NCBI GenBank assembly: GCA_011191975.1
Contig: DUFA01000107.1
Coordinates: 43,077-107,076, forward strand
DNA from: Dehalococcoidia bacterium
Lineage (GTDB): Bacteria; Chloroflexota; Dehalococcoidia; Dehalococcoidales; UBA2162
Length of the DNA stretch: 64,000 nt
Direction: 5' to 3'
In this document: piece by piece, positions 41,415-50,047 of the stretch
How positions within the stretch are numbered: the first letter of the stretch is position 1
Layout: every line of letters starts with the position of its first letter
Position numbers and translations under genes: made by a program
The notes under the pieces: model-generated
Told to the model about the DNA's origin: nothing
Seen by the model: the letters and a program-made list of their open reading frames with translations, nothing else
Databases searched by the model: none

Positions 41415-41657
41415 ATGAGTACTCATCCTTATGAATACAAGGTACTGACCGAATACATAACGCCTGATGAAAAAGGACGTTATCCTCACTTCAATCATAT
41501 CGAGGACCAGGAAGGTTTCACGAAAACACTGGAGGAAATTTTTAATCATTTACCTGATTCCATTCCCGAAGGATGGGAGGTAAACTCACACAATATAACT
41601 GTCTCACGCAATACGCTTATCGTTACCATTCTCTTAAGAAGGCCTAAAGACAACTAA
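41415..41657 (+). CDS. Small unknown protein, 80 residues
   Basis: GGGGTGA lies six bases before ATG 41415. The sequence is soluble: EYKVLTEYITPDEKGRYPHF, an acidic helix (EGFTKTLEEIFNHL), then EGWEVNSHNITVSRNTLIVT and LRRPK, which reads like a two-strand plus helix domain of the type 'DUF4177-like' proteins (short proteins with a GWEV core). I would call it hypothetical. It converges on the chagasin-like gene with a 13-base gap. Confidence 0.65.
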   Translation: MSTHPYEYKVLTEYITPDEKGRYPHFNHIEDQEGFTKTLEEIFNHLPDSIPEGWEVNSHNITVSRNTLIVTILLRRPKDN

Positions 41658-41670
41658 ACAGCATCAATAA

Positions 41671-42087
41671 TTACTCGACCGTCACTATCATAACCAGAGT
41701 CCAGGGATCTTTGGTACTACCTGTGCCCGGAGGTGTGTATTCCATTCTGATTTCTGTATTGCCGGAATTCACCGCTTCAAATGTCCAGAACTCAGTACCG
41801 GCCGCTCCGACGACATCACCTTCCGGTTCATCATAGTCATGGTCTTCTTCCATCACTATGTGATCTTCGGTCATTTTATAATCCCATTCATAGCCTGTCG
41901 AAGGATTTGCACAGAGTTCAATTCTTATCTTATCACCAACTTCAAGGGTAAATTCACTTTCATTATTCGGATTATCCTCAAAATCTTCGCAAGTAACCAC
42001 AAGACTGAAATCATGGGAAGTGGTACATGAAGACATGAGCAACATACAGATTCCCAGTACAATTATGAGCAGGATTCTCAGTTTCAT
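41671..42087 (-). CDS. Chagasin-like cysteine protease inhibitor, lipoprotein
   Basis: 138 residues from ATG 42087, with GGAGGT five bases upstream. Signal peptide with lipobox LMSSC. Mature part has the three loops of the chagasin (I42) inhibitor fold: NPSTGYEW, GAAGTEFWTFEA and KDPWTL. These inhibit papain-like proteases. No such protease gene lies in the window, so it may guard against foreign enzymes at the cell surface. Longer frame to 42120 has no ribosome binding site. Confidence 0.88.
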   Translation of the reverse strand: MKLRILLIIVLGICMLLMSSCTTSHDFSLVVTCEDFEDNPNNESEFTLEVGDKIRIELCANPSTGYEWDYKMTEDHIVMEEDHDYDEPEGDVVGAAGTEFWTFEAVNSGNTEIRMEYTPPGTGSTKDPWTLVMIVTVE

Positions 42088-42292
42088 TTTTACCTCCATT
42101 AGGCTTCGGTTAACGGTCATTATTCATTCAGTTTAATGCTAGTTCTTACTACGCTTGATGTCAATAACTCAATATAACATTTTCTTCGGCGTTGCGAACT
42201 CATAAATATTAGTTGGATATGTGAAGAATATAATTATATTGAAAATTACTTTACAGTTGCCCGTTTTCAGAGTCATATGAGATACTGAAACT

Positions 42293-42862
42293 GTGACCGA
42301 TCTCGATATAATATCGATTATTTTTATCGCCCTCGGACTCTCGGCGGACTGCTTTGCCGTTGCACTGAGTGGTTCAGTATCGATGAAGTCGTTTACCCGT
42401 TTCCAGGTTTTCCGTACTGCATTTACATTTGGCCTTTTCCAGTCTCTGATGCCGGTACTGGGATGGTTGCTCGGGCAGACTGTAGTAGACTTCATCGCGG
42501 ATTATGACCACTGGATAGCTTTTATTTTACTAGGCTTCGTGGGCGGAAAGATGATCCGGGAGTCTTTTCAGAAAAAAGAAGAAAAACAATCGCTGGATAT
42601 CACAAGAGGTTTTCTGCTTTTTACCCTCGGCGTAGCCACGAGTATCGATGCGCTGGCGGTCGGTCTGACTTTTGCGTTTATCAAGGTTAACATTACGCTG
42701 GCAGTTGTTACAATCGGAATTACCGCCTTCCTGGCGACTGTCGTGAGTTTCCTAATCGGTAAAAAACTCAATAAGTTGGCAGGAAGGTGGGCCGAACTTA
42801 TCGGTGGTTTGATTCTCCTTGCCATCGGTATCAGGATCGTGGTCACTCACCTGCTTTCGTAA
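42293..42862 (+). CDS. mntP: Putative manganese efflux pump MntP
   Basis: 189 residues, six membrane helices. Diagnostic repeats of the family: GLSADCFAVALSGS near the start and GVATSIDALAVGLTF in the middle, with acidic residues in the membrane for Mn2+. GTG start at 42293; no good ribosome binding site and no recognisable yybP-ykoY riboswitch in the about 205 bases upstream. Stands alone, divergent from the inhibitor gene. Confidence 0.9.
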   Translation: MTDLDIISIIFIALGLSADCFAVALSGSVSMKSFTRFQVFRTAFTFGLFQSLMPVLGWLLGQTVVDFIADYDHWIAFILLGFVGGKMIRESFQKKEEKQSLDITRGFLLFTLGVATSIDALAVGLTFAFIKVNITLAVVTIGITAFLATVVSFLIGKKLNKLAGRWAELIGGLILLAIGIRIVVTHLLS

Positions 42863-42903
42863 GTGAAGACTGACTGAAAAATATTAGACATGAATTCAAC
42901 GAA

Positions 42904-43332
42904 TTATAACCAGAAAACAGCAATAATCCAAAAAGCAATCAAAAGCCAGACAAGAATAATCATTGCCAGACCGACCCACTTTAAATTACTGCCAGGTACC
43001 TGCGATTCAGCTTTTTCACGGTATTCAGCCTTTATCTCCTCTGGTATCAGCTTGAACACAAGATATATTCCCAGTGGCAGAATAATAATGTCATCTATAT
43101 AACCCAGTAACGGGACAAAGTCCGGGACTAGATCGACAGGACTAAGAGCATAGGCTATGATCAGCAGCATCAAAATCTTGACATACAGAGGAATCCGCGG
43201 ATCTTTGCTGGCAAGATAAAGTGTGTATATTAGGTTTTTCAGCTGCCTTGTCTTAAGTACGAAAGCACCTACCGATTTCATCACTCTTATAGTCGTTTCG
43301 ACCAATATTTTCCTGGTTAACCGGTATCTCAC
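42904..43332 (-). CDS. YkvA-type (DUF1232) membrane protein
   Basis: 142 residues with the DUF1232 core: DPRIPLYVKILMLLIIAYAL then SPVDLVPDFVPLLGYIDDI, and two later hydrophobic segments (about 75-95 and 120-140). Function unknown in all bacteria. Start ATG 43332; upstream signals are weak. Converges on mntP with a 41-base gap. Confidence 0.85.
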   Translation of the reverse strand: MRYRLTRKILVETTIRVMKSVGAFVLKTRQLKNLIYTLYLASKDPRIPLYVKILMLLIIAYALSPVDLVPDFVPLLGYIDDIIILPLGIYLVFKLIPEEIKAEYREKAESQVPGSNLKWVGLAMIILVWLLIAFWIIAVFWL

Positions 43333-43542
43333 TATACCTTATAAGAGGAAAATTTAAAAAGCAAGAAGGTGTTTTCATTATTTAGATGAGTATTATAATG
43401 AAACACCATACATAACAGTGTCAATTACACGAACTTACCAACCAAACAAATTTCAATTAATATTGACTTTTATCACAGGAATCGCCATTCTTTCCGTATT
43501 ATAATCGGATATCGATGATACTGTTTGGAGAGGTGGCGAATA

Positions 43543-43926
43543 ATGGATTATGGGTATAAAAGACAGATCAAAGCGTCCTATCAAGAAGTACTAACAAGAA
43601 CGAAAGAAGAACTGGCGAAAGAAGGTTTCGGTGTCCTGACAGAAATTGATGTCAAAGCTACTCTGAAGAAAAAACTGGATATCAATTTCGATAATTATGT
43701 CATATTGGGAGCATGCAACCCGCCCTTTGCCTATCAGGCTTTACAGACGGAAAGAGATATAGGACTACTGCTACCATGTAACGTTATTATCTATGAAACA
43801 GACGAAAAGACATATGTGTCGGCCATCGTACCAACAGTAGCTATGAACATGGTTGAGAATCCCGGCCTTGAGAACATTGCAGTAGAAGTAGAGAAAAAGC
43901 TGATAAAGGTGATAGACAGTATATAA
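43543..43926 (+). CDS. DUF302 domain protein
   Basis: 127 residues from ATG 43543 (MDYGYKR); GGAGAGGTGG lies upstream, and the frame back to 43525 begins inside it. DUF302 features: EVLTRTKEELAKEGFGVLTE then IDVKATLKKKLDI, YVILGACNPPFAYQAL and GLLLPCNVIIYE. A common small family in anaerobes and sulfur bacteria; role unknown. Stands alone. Confidence 0.9.
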   Translation: MDYGYKRQIKASYQEVLTRTKEELAKEGFGVLTEIDVKATLKKKLDINFDNYVILGACNPPFAYQALQTERDIGLLLPCNVIIYETDEKTYVSAIVPTVAMNMVENPGLENIAVEVEKKLIKVIDSI

Positions 43927-43991
43927 AAACCAATCAACGCCGATATAATCAGGATCGATTTCGTTTTCCAAACAGATTTATCATATTTGCT

Positions 43992-44795
43992 TCATGACAC
44001 TTTCGGATTACGTGCTCCATAGATTACCACTTTACTGTGCTGATTTGCAGGATTATCAGTGTAATCACCGTACGTAGTGATATTGTCGTATCCTGTATTT
44101 TCGAGCATCAATACAAACTCATAATGAAAATACCATCGCAGCAGAAAAGCATGGGTTTCGGATCGCACACATTTTTCATCAATATAAACATCATATCTTC
44201 GTTTTGACAACAGAACCTGCTCGAAGAGATCCACGGATTCCGACCACAAGGTAGTTTTTACTTCTCCATCTCCGTCGCGAATCGGCATATCCTGCCAGTG
44301 TATCGAGTGATCGGCATCATTGCAGTTTATTCCCTGTGTAACCTGCCAAGGGATAAATAGTTCGAGCAGAAGTTGACCGCCAGGTATAAGGTGTTTTCTA
44401 AATCGTCTCAATGCTGTAATAGCCTTAACTCGTTCACCGATAACCTGGAATGAATTACTGAAAATCGTTCCGTATTTGTGAGGAATATCGCACTCTTCCA
44501 TCCTCTGGTGAAATAGGGTAACATCGACTCCCTGTCTTTTTGCCTCTTTTCTGGCAAAATTTAGTGAATCAGATGAAATATCCGCACCATGTACTTTTAA
44601 GCCTTTTTCCAGTAGTGGGAACATATGGCGTCCTGTTCCACAAGCCTGGTCTAGCGTTATTCCTTCATTTTCTCGGATTCTCCCTTCATAAAACGCCAGT
44701 TCTTCAGCAGGAGGATCACCTTGCATAGCCGTATACAGCATTTCAGCAGCAAGGCTATTCCACCCCTGATGCATATCATGAATCTCTTCAGCCAA
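43992..44795 (-). CDS. SAM-dependent methyltransferase
   Basis: 267 residues from TTG 44795, which has GGAG seven bases upstream; the longer frame from ATG 44849 lacks a site and adds a stretch not seen in such enzymes. Class I fold: motif I LDQACGTGRHMFPLL, motif II-like VHGADISSDSLNFAR, and GGQLLLELFIPW. The substrate is unknown; the wide insertion after motif IV is typical of small-molecule methyltransferases. Single gene. Confidence 0.87.
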   Translation of the reverse strand: MAEEIHDMHQGWNSLAAEMLYTAMQGDPPAEELAFYEGRIRENEGITLDQACGTGRHMFPLLEKGLKVHGADISSDSLNFARKEAKRQGVDVTLFHQRMEECDIPHKYGTIFSNSFQVIGERVKAITALRRFRKHLIPGGQLLLELFIPWQVTQGINCNDADHSIHWQDMPIRDGDGEVKTTLWSESVDLFEQVLLSKRRYDVYIDEKCVRSETHAFLLRWYFHYEFVLMLENTGYDNITTYGDYTDNPANQHSKVVIYGARNPKVS

Positions 44796-44952
44796 AAATA
44801 TACTCCTTTTTTCGTAAAAGAATTTCGATAATATAACAGGATTATTCATTCAGATTAGAATTCATGCTTTTCCCGAAACAACACACTAGCTTTAAAATAA
44901 TTCGTCCCGACGAAACCGGGGCGGGTTATCAGCATATACAGCTATCTGAAAG

Positions 44953-45510
44953 TTAATATTCGCCCGGAGGACCGGCGGCTTCCGGCCATTCCATTGCTGG
45001 TCCATCGGTATCGTACCCTTGGTTGATGAATATCATTCTTTTCCACATTTCTTCAGGAACCATGTTCTTAAGGGCTTTTTCAGTATGTGTGCCGTTCTGA
45101 TTGATAGTAACGATAAGAAAAGGCCTTTTTACATTCAGGATACGCCAGGGCCCGTGGGGAAGGTCTGCTGGTATGCACATAATGGTCGATCGTGTAACGA
45201 TATGCTTTTCCATTTCAGGTCCCATATGCATTTCAACTTCGGCGCCAAGATCCCACGGATTATCCGGATCAGTCCCAAGATGAACAAATAGCTCGGGATA
45301 TTTATGGGTATGTGGCCCGTGAAATATCTCACCCCATTCCTTTGTTCCATATGCTCCGTAGGGTTTGTCGCCCACCCAGAATATCTGGTATTCGTTACAT
45401 CCTTCGAAGGTATTACCGTCTAGGAAGCCAATCGTCGCATAGGGTCTTTTCGCCTGCATTTCCGGGTCTATTCCTGAAATAAAAAGGTGATCATATTTGT
45501 TGTCAGCCAA
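44953..45510 (-). CDS. Cupin-fold protein (2)
   Basis: 185 residues, TTG start at 45510 with AAAGGAAAAG upstream. Two cupin barrels may be present: GPHTHKYPELFVHLGTDPDN is the metal motif (H-x-H, E), and CIPADLPHGPWRI the second motif. Opening 'YDHLFISG' resembles cupin 1 (YNHLITPN). Substrate unknown. Single gene. Confidence 0.82.
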   Translation of the reverse strand: MADNKYDHLFISGIDPEMQAKRPYATIGFLDGNTFEGCNEYQIFWVGDKPYGAYGTKEWGEIFHGPHTHKYPELFVHLGTDPDNPWDLGAEVEMHMGPEMEKHIVTRSTIMCIPADLPHGPWRILNVKRPFLIVTINQNGTHTEKALKNMVPEEMWKRMIFINQGYDTDGPAMEWPEAAGPPGEY

Positions 45511-45573
45511 TATCTTTTCCTTTCTTTCTGAATTTATTAGATATTATGTTGAAGCTTAGCTTATAGCTGTTCA

Positions 45574-45843
45574 TTAACCTTTCGACTCAAAATGATCAGC
45601 TATATTGCGACCAAATTCTTCGGCTGCTTTACCGACGTCTCTAAACTTGCTTTTTACATCTTCATCCTTAAATCGGTCTGCCAGAGTCTTAGCTGAATCA
45701 GAGGCAGAATCGACAAATTCCTTCGCTTTCTTTTTCAGTTCGGGATCATTAAATATTTCACTGACAGCTTCACCGAATGACTTGAATATATCGTTAAAAC
45801 TTTCGACGGTATTTTTCTTCTCGATGTCTTTTTCTTCCGGCAT
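45574..45843 (-). CDS. Small acidic helical protein, 89 residues
   Basis: Start ATG 45843 with GGAGGT five bases upstream; the frame further up has no site. Highly charged amphipathic helices: SFGEAVSEIFNDPELKKKAK, EFVDSASDSAKTLADRFKDE and a C-terminal DVGKAAEEFGRNIADHF. The heptad-like spacing suggests a coiled coil or a membrane-associating protein, similar in style to small stress proteins. No family recognised. Confidence 0.68.
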   Translation of the reverse strand: MPEEKDIEKKNTVESFNDIFKSFGEAVSEIFNDPELKKKAKEFVDSASDSAKTLADRFKDEDVKSKFRDVGKAAEEFGRNIADHFESKG

Positions 45844-45965
45844 GATTACCTCCCGACGAGCAATTTCCAAATTATAACATTGTCCTAGCCAAAAAAAACA
45901 GCCGAAATTGATAATATGAGCAGGTACAGGCATAATATCACCATATCAAATCAAAGGAAACAAGA

Positions 45966-46448
45966 ATGGCAAAACTCAATGACGAAGAAAAAATTCGGTA
46001 TCTGAAGAGAAGTTATACCGCGATCGATGGTCTCTGGTTTATGAAGGCAGAAGAATCATTCAATTTCGACAAAGCCTTGGAACTCGATAATGAAGTATGG
46101 AAAGTCGTTCCTAAAATACAGGCAAGGTTTTTAAAGTCTGTACTTGGTGTCAATAACGGGCTTGAAGCACTGGAACTCTGCTTCACCGAAAAACTGCGGA
46201 TGGATGATATCGAGTTCAAGGTAACAAGGGATGGGAAAATTCTGACAATCACTATCGTCCGCTGTCACTGGCATGAATTAATGGTCAATTCAAACAGGGA
46301 ACGTCTTTCATCGAGTATAGGTGAAACCATATGCAACACAGAGTATTCCGGCTGGGCGCAAGAATTCGGCGAAGATATCTCTTTTAAGATGCTGAGCAGG
46401 ATTTGTGGCAGCGGAAAAGAGTGCATCCTTCAGTTTATTGAAAAGTAA
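45966..46448 (+). CDS. DUF6125-type protein
   Basis: 160 residues. The opening KIRYLKRSYTAIDGLWFMKA with EESFNFDKALELDNEVWKVV and the later C-x-W-H pair (RCHWHE) and GSGKEC are the pattern of DUF6125/L-2-amino-thiazoline-4-carboxylate hydrolase-like proteins, common in anaerobes. Conserved cysteine and histidine suggest a metal or Fe-S site, but no function is known. AAGGA before ATG 45966. Faces the small acidic protein, divergently, with a 120-base gap. Confidence 0.78.
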   Translation: MAKLNDEEKIRYLKRSYTAIDGLWFMKAEESFNFDKALELDNEVWKVVPKIQARFLKSVLGVNNGLEALELCFTEKLRMDDIEFKVTRDGKILTITIVRCHWHELMVNSNRERLSSSIGETICNTEYSGWAQEFGEDISFKMLSRICGSGKECILQFIEK

Positions 46449-46470
46449 CATCTCCCGGTGAACTATGAAC

Positions 46471-46493
46471 AGCCTACCAATTTTACGCGATTA
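46471..46493 (+). repeat. Possible tRNA 3'-end-like copy (weak)
   Basis: CAGCCTACCAATTTTACGC resembles copy 7 (CGCTACCAATTTGCAC) and sits 22 bases after a plus-strand stop, the usual position. Too short and diverged to be sure. Confidence 0.3.
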
Positions 46494-46511
46494 TCAAGAA
46501 TCTACATATTG

Positions 46512-46964
46512 TTACAGCAGTTTGGTATATGCTTCGAATTGCTCCTCGCCTGGCTCCAGGACTCTCTTATACGATCCTTCAAGTACTATCTCAATAAACA
46601 GAACCGGTTTACCAATTCTGGTAAATCGCAGTGGACAGTGAGTTAAACCTGGAGGAATAGAGACAACCGATGGAGAGTTTATGTTTTGTATTTCCAGTTC
46701 ATCTCCGAGAACGATTTCAATATCTGCATCGAAGTCACTCATCTTCTCAAGATTACTGCCAACAAATACCAGGAGCTGGTGACCGTTATGTTTATGGGGA
46801 GGACCTTCTTCAAATGGCACCGTTATATACTGGAACGCCAGAGTACAGTTTGCACCTCCCAGACCTTCCTGATGGGCATAGATACCTTCAAAGTTGTAAC
46901 CATCATGGGGTATCTGGGAAATTGGTGCGGGAGAGACATATTTTCCATATTTTTTTTCAGCCAT
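46512..46964 (-). CDS. Cupin-fold protein (3)
   Basis: 150 residues, AAAAGGAG before ATG 46964. GPPHKHNGHQLLVFVGSN is the first cupin motif and VVSIPPGLTHCPLRF the second; overall plan matches cupin 1 (PAGLVHCP versus PPGLTHCP). Third of the cupin group in the accessory region. Likely a metal-binding barrel; substrate unknown. Confidence 0.82.
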   Translation of the reverse strand: MAEKKYGKYVSPAPISQIPHDGYNFEGIYAHQEGLGGANCTLAFQYITVPFEEGPPHKHNGHQLLVFVGSNLEKMSDFDADIEIVLGDELEIQNINSPSVVSIPPGLTHCPLRFTRIGKPVLFIEIVLEGSYKRVLEPGEEQFEAYTKLL

Positions 46965-47188
46965 CTTTTTACTCCTTTAAATTATTAATGCTGTCTGAGA
47001 AAATAGAGCACTACATGGCTCGGTTTCCCGGTATAGCACCTTTCAATCCGAGAATTACATGTTATATCACTAAAGAATCCAGATTCCTTATATATTATGG
47101 AAGCTAAGTACAAGATACATCCAGACCATTCTTTCATGGGATATATGCATTATAATTAAGACAGTAACAAAAAACGAGGAGGAAATGA

Positions 47189-47380
47189 TTGTCAGAGAAT
47201 ATACACACTATTATTAACTCATGGCCACACATAAAAGATGACCTAGGGGCATTTCTTTCGGATACTGACGCATGGGTAATAACACAATTAAGGAGTGCAT
47301 ACGAAGCGAAGAACTGGGAAGCAGTCAGTACGTTGCTGGAAATAATGGACTTCGTTCATAACCTTAGTCATTCGCATTGA
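47189..47380 (+). CDS. Small unknown protein, 63 residues
   Basis: TTG start at 47189, with GAGGAGG six bases upstream; this strong site decides the start. The protein is helical: HTIINSWPHIKDDLGAFLSD, then AWVITQLRSAYEAKNWEAVS and TLLEIMDFVHNL. No family recognised. TTG use and tiny size make it easy to miss. A weak tRNA-end-like sequence follows at 47397. Confidence 0.6.
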   Translation: MSENIHTIINSWPHIKDDLGAFLSDTDAWVITQLRSAYEAKNWEAVSTLLEIMDFVHNLSHSH

Positions 47381-47396
47381 ATGGGCATAAAAAATA

Positions 47397-47418
47397 GTTA
47401 CAATTGCCACATTTGACT
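47397..47418 (+). repeat. Possible tRNA 3'-end-like copy (weak)
   Basis: GTTACAATTGCCACATTTGAC compared with CGTTGCCACCATTTTGTG. Only TTGCCAC-ATTT is shared, 16 bases after a plus-strand stop. Chance match is possible. Confidence 0.3.
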
Positions 47419-47794
47419 ACTGATTTCTGGTTTTTAACTTGCTTATGTGTAAAGTTACTCCAAGGGCGATAATAACAAGAATAATCCTGATGATGTTATT
47501 CTGAATACCAAATATAACCGTCAGTATTATAGTAAGCCATAAAAGCAGCAGAGTAATGATTTTACTTTTCATAGGCATTCCTCTGCCTTCGAGGTAATTC
47601 TTGATATACGATCCCAAAATCCTGTTATTAGTAAGCCAACGATAAAATCGATCAGAACTTCGGAAATAACATGCCGCGGCCAGTAAGAGAAACGGCGTTG
47701 TTGGCAGAACAGGTAGAAAAATACCTATAATCCCCAAAATTACAAATATCGTACCTGCAATTATCAATATATGTTTTTTATTAATGAATTTCAT
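47417..47794 (-). CDS. DUF454/YbaN family membrane protein
   Basis: 125 residues. Diagnostic GIIGIFLPVLPTTPFLLLAA then CYFRSSDRFYRWLTNNRILG, with three or four hydrophobic segments. Function unknown across the family, which often sits near heme or stress genes. Start ATG 47794. Stands alone. Confidence 0.9.
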   Translation of the reverse strand: MKFINKKHILIIAGTIFVILGIIGIFLPVLPTTPFLLLAAACYFRSSDRFYRWLTNNRILGSYIKNYLEGRGMPMKSKIITLLLLWLTIILTVIFGIQNNIIRIILVIIALGVTLHISKLKTRNQ

Positions 47795-47913
47795 GGTAAT
47801 GATCAGAATCTAATATTCCTATCCTAAAATATCGTACTAATATGCGATCATTGATTATTAACCCATCGATTTAATATATCTTATTAATAATATCAATCAA
47901 GTTAAGGTAATAA

Positions 47914-48270
47914 ATGATAAAAAATAAACCGCTATTAAATTTACTACCCAGACTCCAAAGAGAATATAAGACGGTTGAAGCAATGATTTCTATCTTCTGT
48001 AAAAATCATCACGAATCACCAAATATCTGTGATGACTGTCAGGAATTACGGGACTATGCCATGGAGAGGTTGCAGAAATGCCCGTTCGGTGAAGATAAAA
48101 CGACCTGCATAAAATGTCCCGTTCACTGTTACAGACCTATTATGCGAGAGAAAATACGCAAGGTGATGAGATATTCTGGATCCCGGATGATATTTATGCA
48201 TCCAATCCTGACAATACAACACCTCCTTGATGAGAAAAAAGGCAGGGCAAGGAACCAGCTTAAAAAGTAA
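47914..48270 (+). CDS. Nitrous oxide-stimulated promoter family protein
   Basis: 118 residues. RLQREYKTVEAMISIFCKNH, ICDDCQELRDYAMERLQKCP and KTTCIKCPVHCYRPIMREKI match PF11756, with six to seven cysteines in C-x2-C style pairs likely binding a metal. The family name is historical and its function is unknown. Stands alone with TAAGGTAA before ATG. Confidence 0.88.
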   Translation: MIKNKPLLNLLPRLQREYKTVEAMISIFCKNHHESPNICDDCQELRDYAMERLQKCPFGEDKTTCIKCPVHCYRPIMREKIRKVMRYSGSRMIFMHPILTIQHLLDEKKGRARNQLKK

Positions 48271-48314
48271 CCGAAAATGAAATGTCCTTCATAAATCACC
48301 GATCATACGACAAT

Positions 48315-49064
48315 CTATTTTCTATGCATATAATAATATTCTATTGCCCTTGTTAAAAAAATCGGTAGATCATCGCTGTATTGCTGAAAGAACTTGATAA
48401 AATCTGGATGCTGGCTATATGCTCTGCCTAGCTCAACGATTTCTTCTTCCGAGTAGTGATGGAAGTTCTCAAGCCACTGTCTCCACTCAGCTATCTTCTC
48501 CTGAACGAACTTACCATCGTATCCTTCAGACATATTTTCCATAATAGCTTTAAAGATCTTTCCGCCTTCAGCTTGTAGTGTGATAAATTTCTCCTGACCT
48601 ATATCGATAACCCTCTTCTCACTTTCGATGAGTGTCTTTGATCCCCATCGACGTCGTACTTCATCACGGTACTTCTCAATTCGTTCTTCGTTAAATCCCC
48701 CGTAAAATTCTTTGATCTTTATATTTGTTTGTTTCCCCATCTTACTCATAGTTCTCTCCACAGTATTTATCAGTTCTTTAAGTCGTTCATCCTTTTTAAT
48801 CAGCAGTTTCCTTTGCTGTTGCAGTGCTTCCAATGTGGTATAATCAGGCCTTGAGATAAACGATTTAATTTCATCAAGGCTGAAGCCCAATTCACGAAAA
48901 AACAGTATTTGCTGAAGTAGAATTACCTCCTCCTCACTGTAATATCTGTATCCGTTTTCATGCCGGTATCGAGGTTTCAGCAGCCCTATTTCATCATAAT
49001 AATGCAAGGTACGTACACTGATACCCGCAAAATCAGCCAGAGTTTTTATCGTGAATGGCTCCAT
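48315..49064 (-). CDS. MerR-family regulator with TipAS-type C-terminal domain
   Basis: 249 residues. N-terminal MerR winged helix (FTIKTLADFAGISVRTLHYY, DEIGLLKP, YRYYSEEEVILLQQI), long dimerisation helix (about 75-110), then a TipAS domain (about 130-245) that binds small, often thiopeptide or hydrophobic ligands. It should bend the promoter DNA to activate. The promoter upstream contains a palindrome placed in a 19-base spacer, the hallmark of MerR self-regulation (see 49072-49102). The transcript would start next to the ATG, so the mRNA is probably leaderless. Confidence 0.93.
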   Translation of the reverse strand: MEPFTIKTLADFAGISVRTLHYYDEIGLLKPRYRHENGYRYYSEEEVILLQQILFFRELGFSLDEIKSFISRPDYTTLEALQQQRKLLIKKDERLKELINTVERTMSKMGKQTNIKIKEFYGGFNEERIEKYRDEVRRRWGSKTLIESEKRVIDIGQEKFITLQAEGGKIFKAIMENMSEGYDGKFVQEKIAEWRQWLENFHHYSEEEIVELGRAYSQHPDFIKFFQQYSDDLPIFLTRAIEYYYMHRK

Positions 49065-49071
49065 GATTTCT

Positions 49072-49102
49072 ATTGTAAACTATTACGTTACGTTATAGTC
49101 AA
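49072..49102 (-). promoter_or_regulatory. MerR-type promoter and operator
   Basis: On the minus strand: -35 TTGACT (49097-49102), 19-base spacer, -10 TACAAT (49072-49077). The palindrome CTATAACGTAACGTAATAG (49080-49098; eight of nine pairs match) lies in the spacer. MerR proteins bind such sites and twist overlong spacers into shape. Seven bases after the -10 comes the ATG. Confidence 0.8.
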
Positions 49103-49632
49103 GTGCCAAACCAGATAAGATAGACAAATATAAACATTACTGCTTTGTATCTCTCAATACCGTATCTGTGACGTAGCCATAATATTCTGTAATATTAAAA
49201 ATAAAGTCTCGTGAACCGGGACTGCATAGACGTTTGAATTCATTGATATCATGAGGAGAAAGCGCGGATTATACGTTTCTCCGTTTCATTTCAGACTAGG
49301 TTACCAGTGCCCCAGTAGTTATTTCATCAAGCGGGTTGAATACGCTGTCAGCATAGGTTTTCGCTGGTATTTCTGTTAATCCCGATCTACGTAATTAATC
49401 GAGGGTCCGTGCTAGCCGAAATCCATGATTTATACCCCTGACAAACAAGGAGTGATCTCAGGTATGATCACGCTCAGTCATGTTTAGAGATCAGGTTATC
49501 CAGAAACGGCATATTCACACTCTTACTCTGTACTCTGGAATATCTTACGTATATGGAGTAAAATTAACATAATTGTTTAAGTATAGTCTATATATTTCAT
49601 GAAACACTAGGTAAAAAGAGGTATCTCCAAAT
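49103..49632. other. Intergenic region, nothing recognised
   Basis: 530 bases with no credible gene. An inverted repeat GTGATC/GATCAC lies at 49452-49471. The region is long for a one-gene promoter; a small RNA is possible but not shown. Confidence 0.5.
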
Positions 49633-50025
49633 ATGACTGACAAACCAAAAGAAAGTGGTATGGAAGAATTACGGCGACTCTCTCGCCAAACTGCTAATGC
49701 AGGCCAGAAGATGCGAGAAGAGGAGAAACAAAAAGCCGAGTATGAAAAGAACATGCAGGGAGTTGTCGCAGGTTTACGCGGAATAAGTTTTTCCGTCGCT
49801 CTTAACCAATTAAAATCAACAGCAGCACCCGGTATATACGAGAAAGTCGCAGCGATGCAGAACCAACCTGATTCGAAAGAACTTCGCCGACTGATATCAG
49901 ATATCGCCAGAAACCTTGAAAGAGAAACCTCGAAGGCTTCAAGGAAAAATCCAGAATTTGAATCAATCGGAAATTCGTCTAAGACGCTGGCAATCTTGAT
50001 CAGTCTTCTTTTTTCATTGCAATAA
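49633..50025 (+). CDS. Unknown charged protein, 130 residues
   Basis: Soluble, with a long charged helix at the start (GMEELRRLSRQTANAGQKMR, EEEKQKAEYEKNM), a less charged middle and a hydrophobic last 15 residues (KTLAILISLLFSLQ) that could be a tail anchor. No family recognised. GAGG lies before the ATG but about 10 bases away. Converges on the DUF169 gene with a 22-base gap. Confidence 0.62.
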   Translation: MTDKPKESGMEELRRLSRQTANAGQKMREEEKQKAEYEKNMQGVVAGLRGISFSVALNQLKSTAAPGIYEKVAAMQNQPDSKELRRLISDIARNLERETSKASRKNPEFESIGNSSKTLAILISLLFSLQ

Positions 50026-50047
50026 CAGATCCAACTTATAAAAGAGC

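Noticed and set aside
42088..42292. yybP-ykoY manganese riboswitch before mntP
   Set aside because: No recognisable aptamer core could be read in the about 205 bases between the genes.
49103..49632. Small RNA or riboswitch in the long gap
   Set aside because: Only a six-base inverted repeat is visible; no consensus or terminator supports it.
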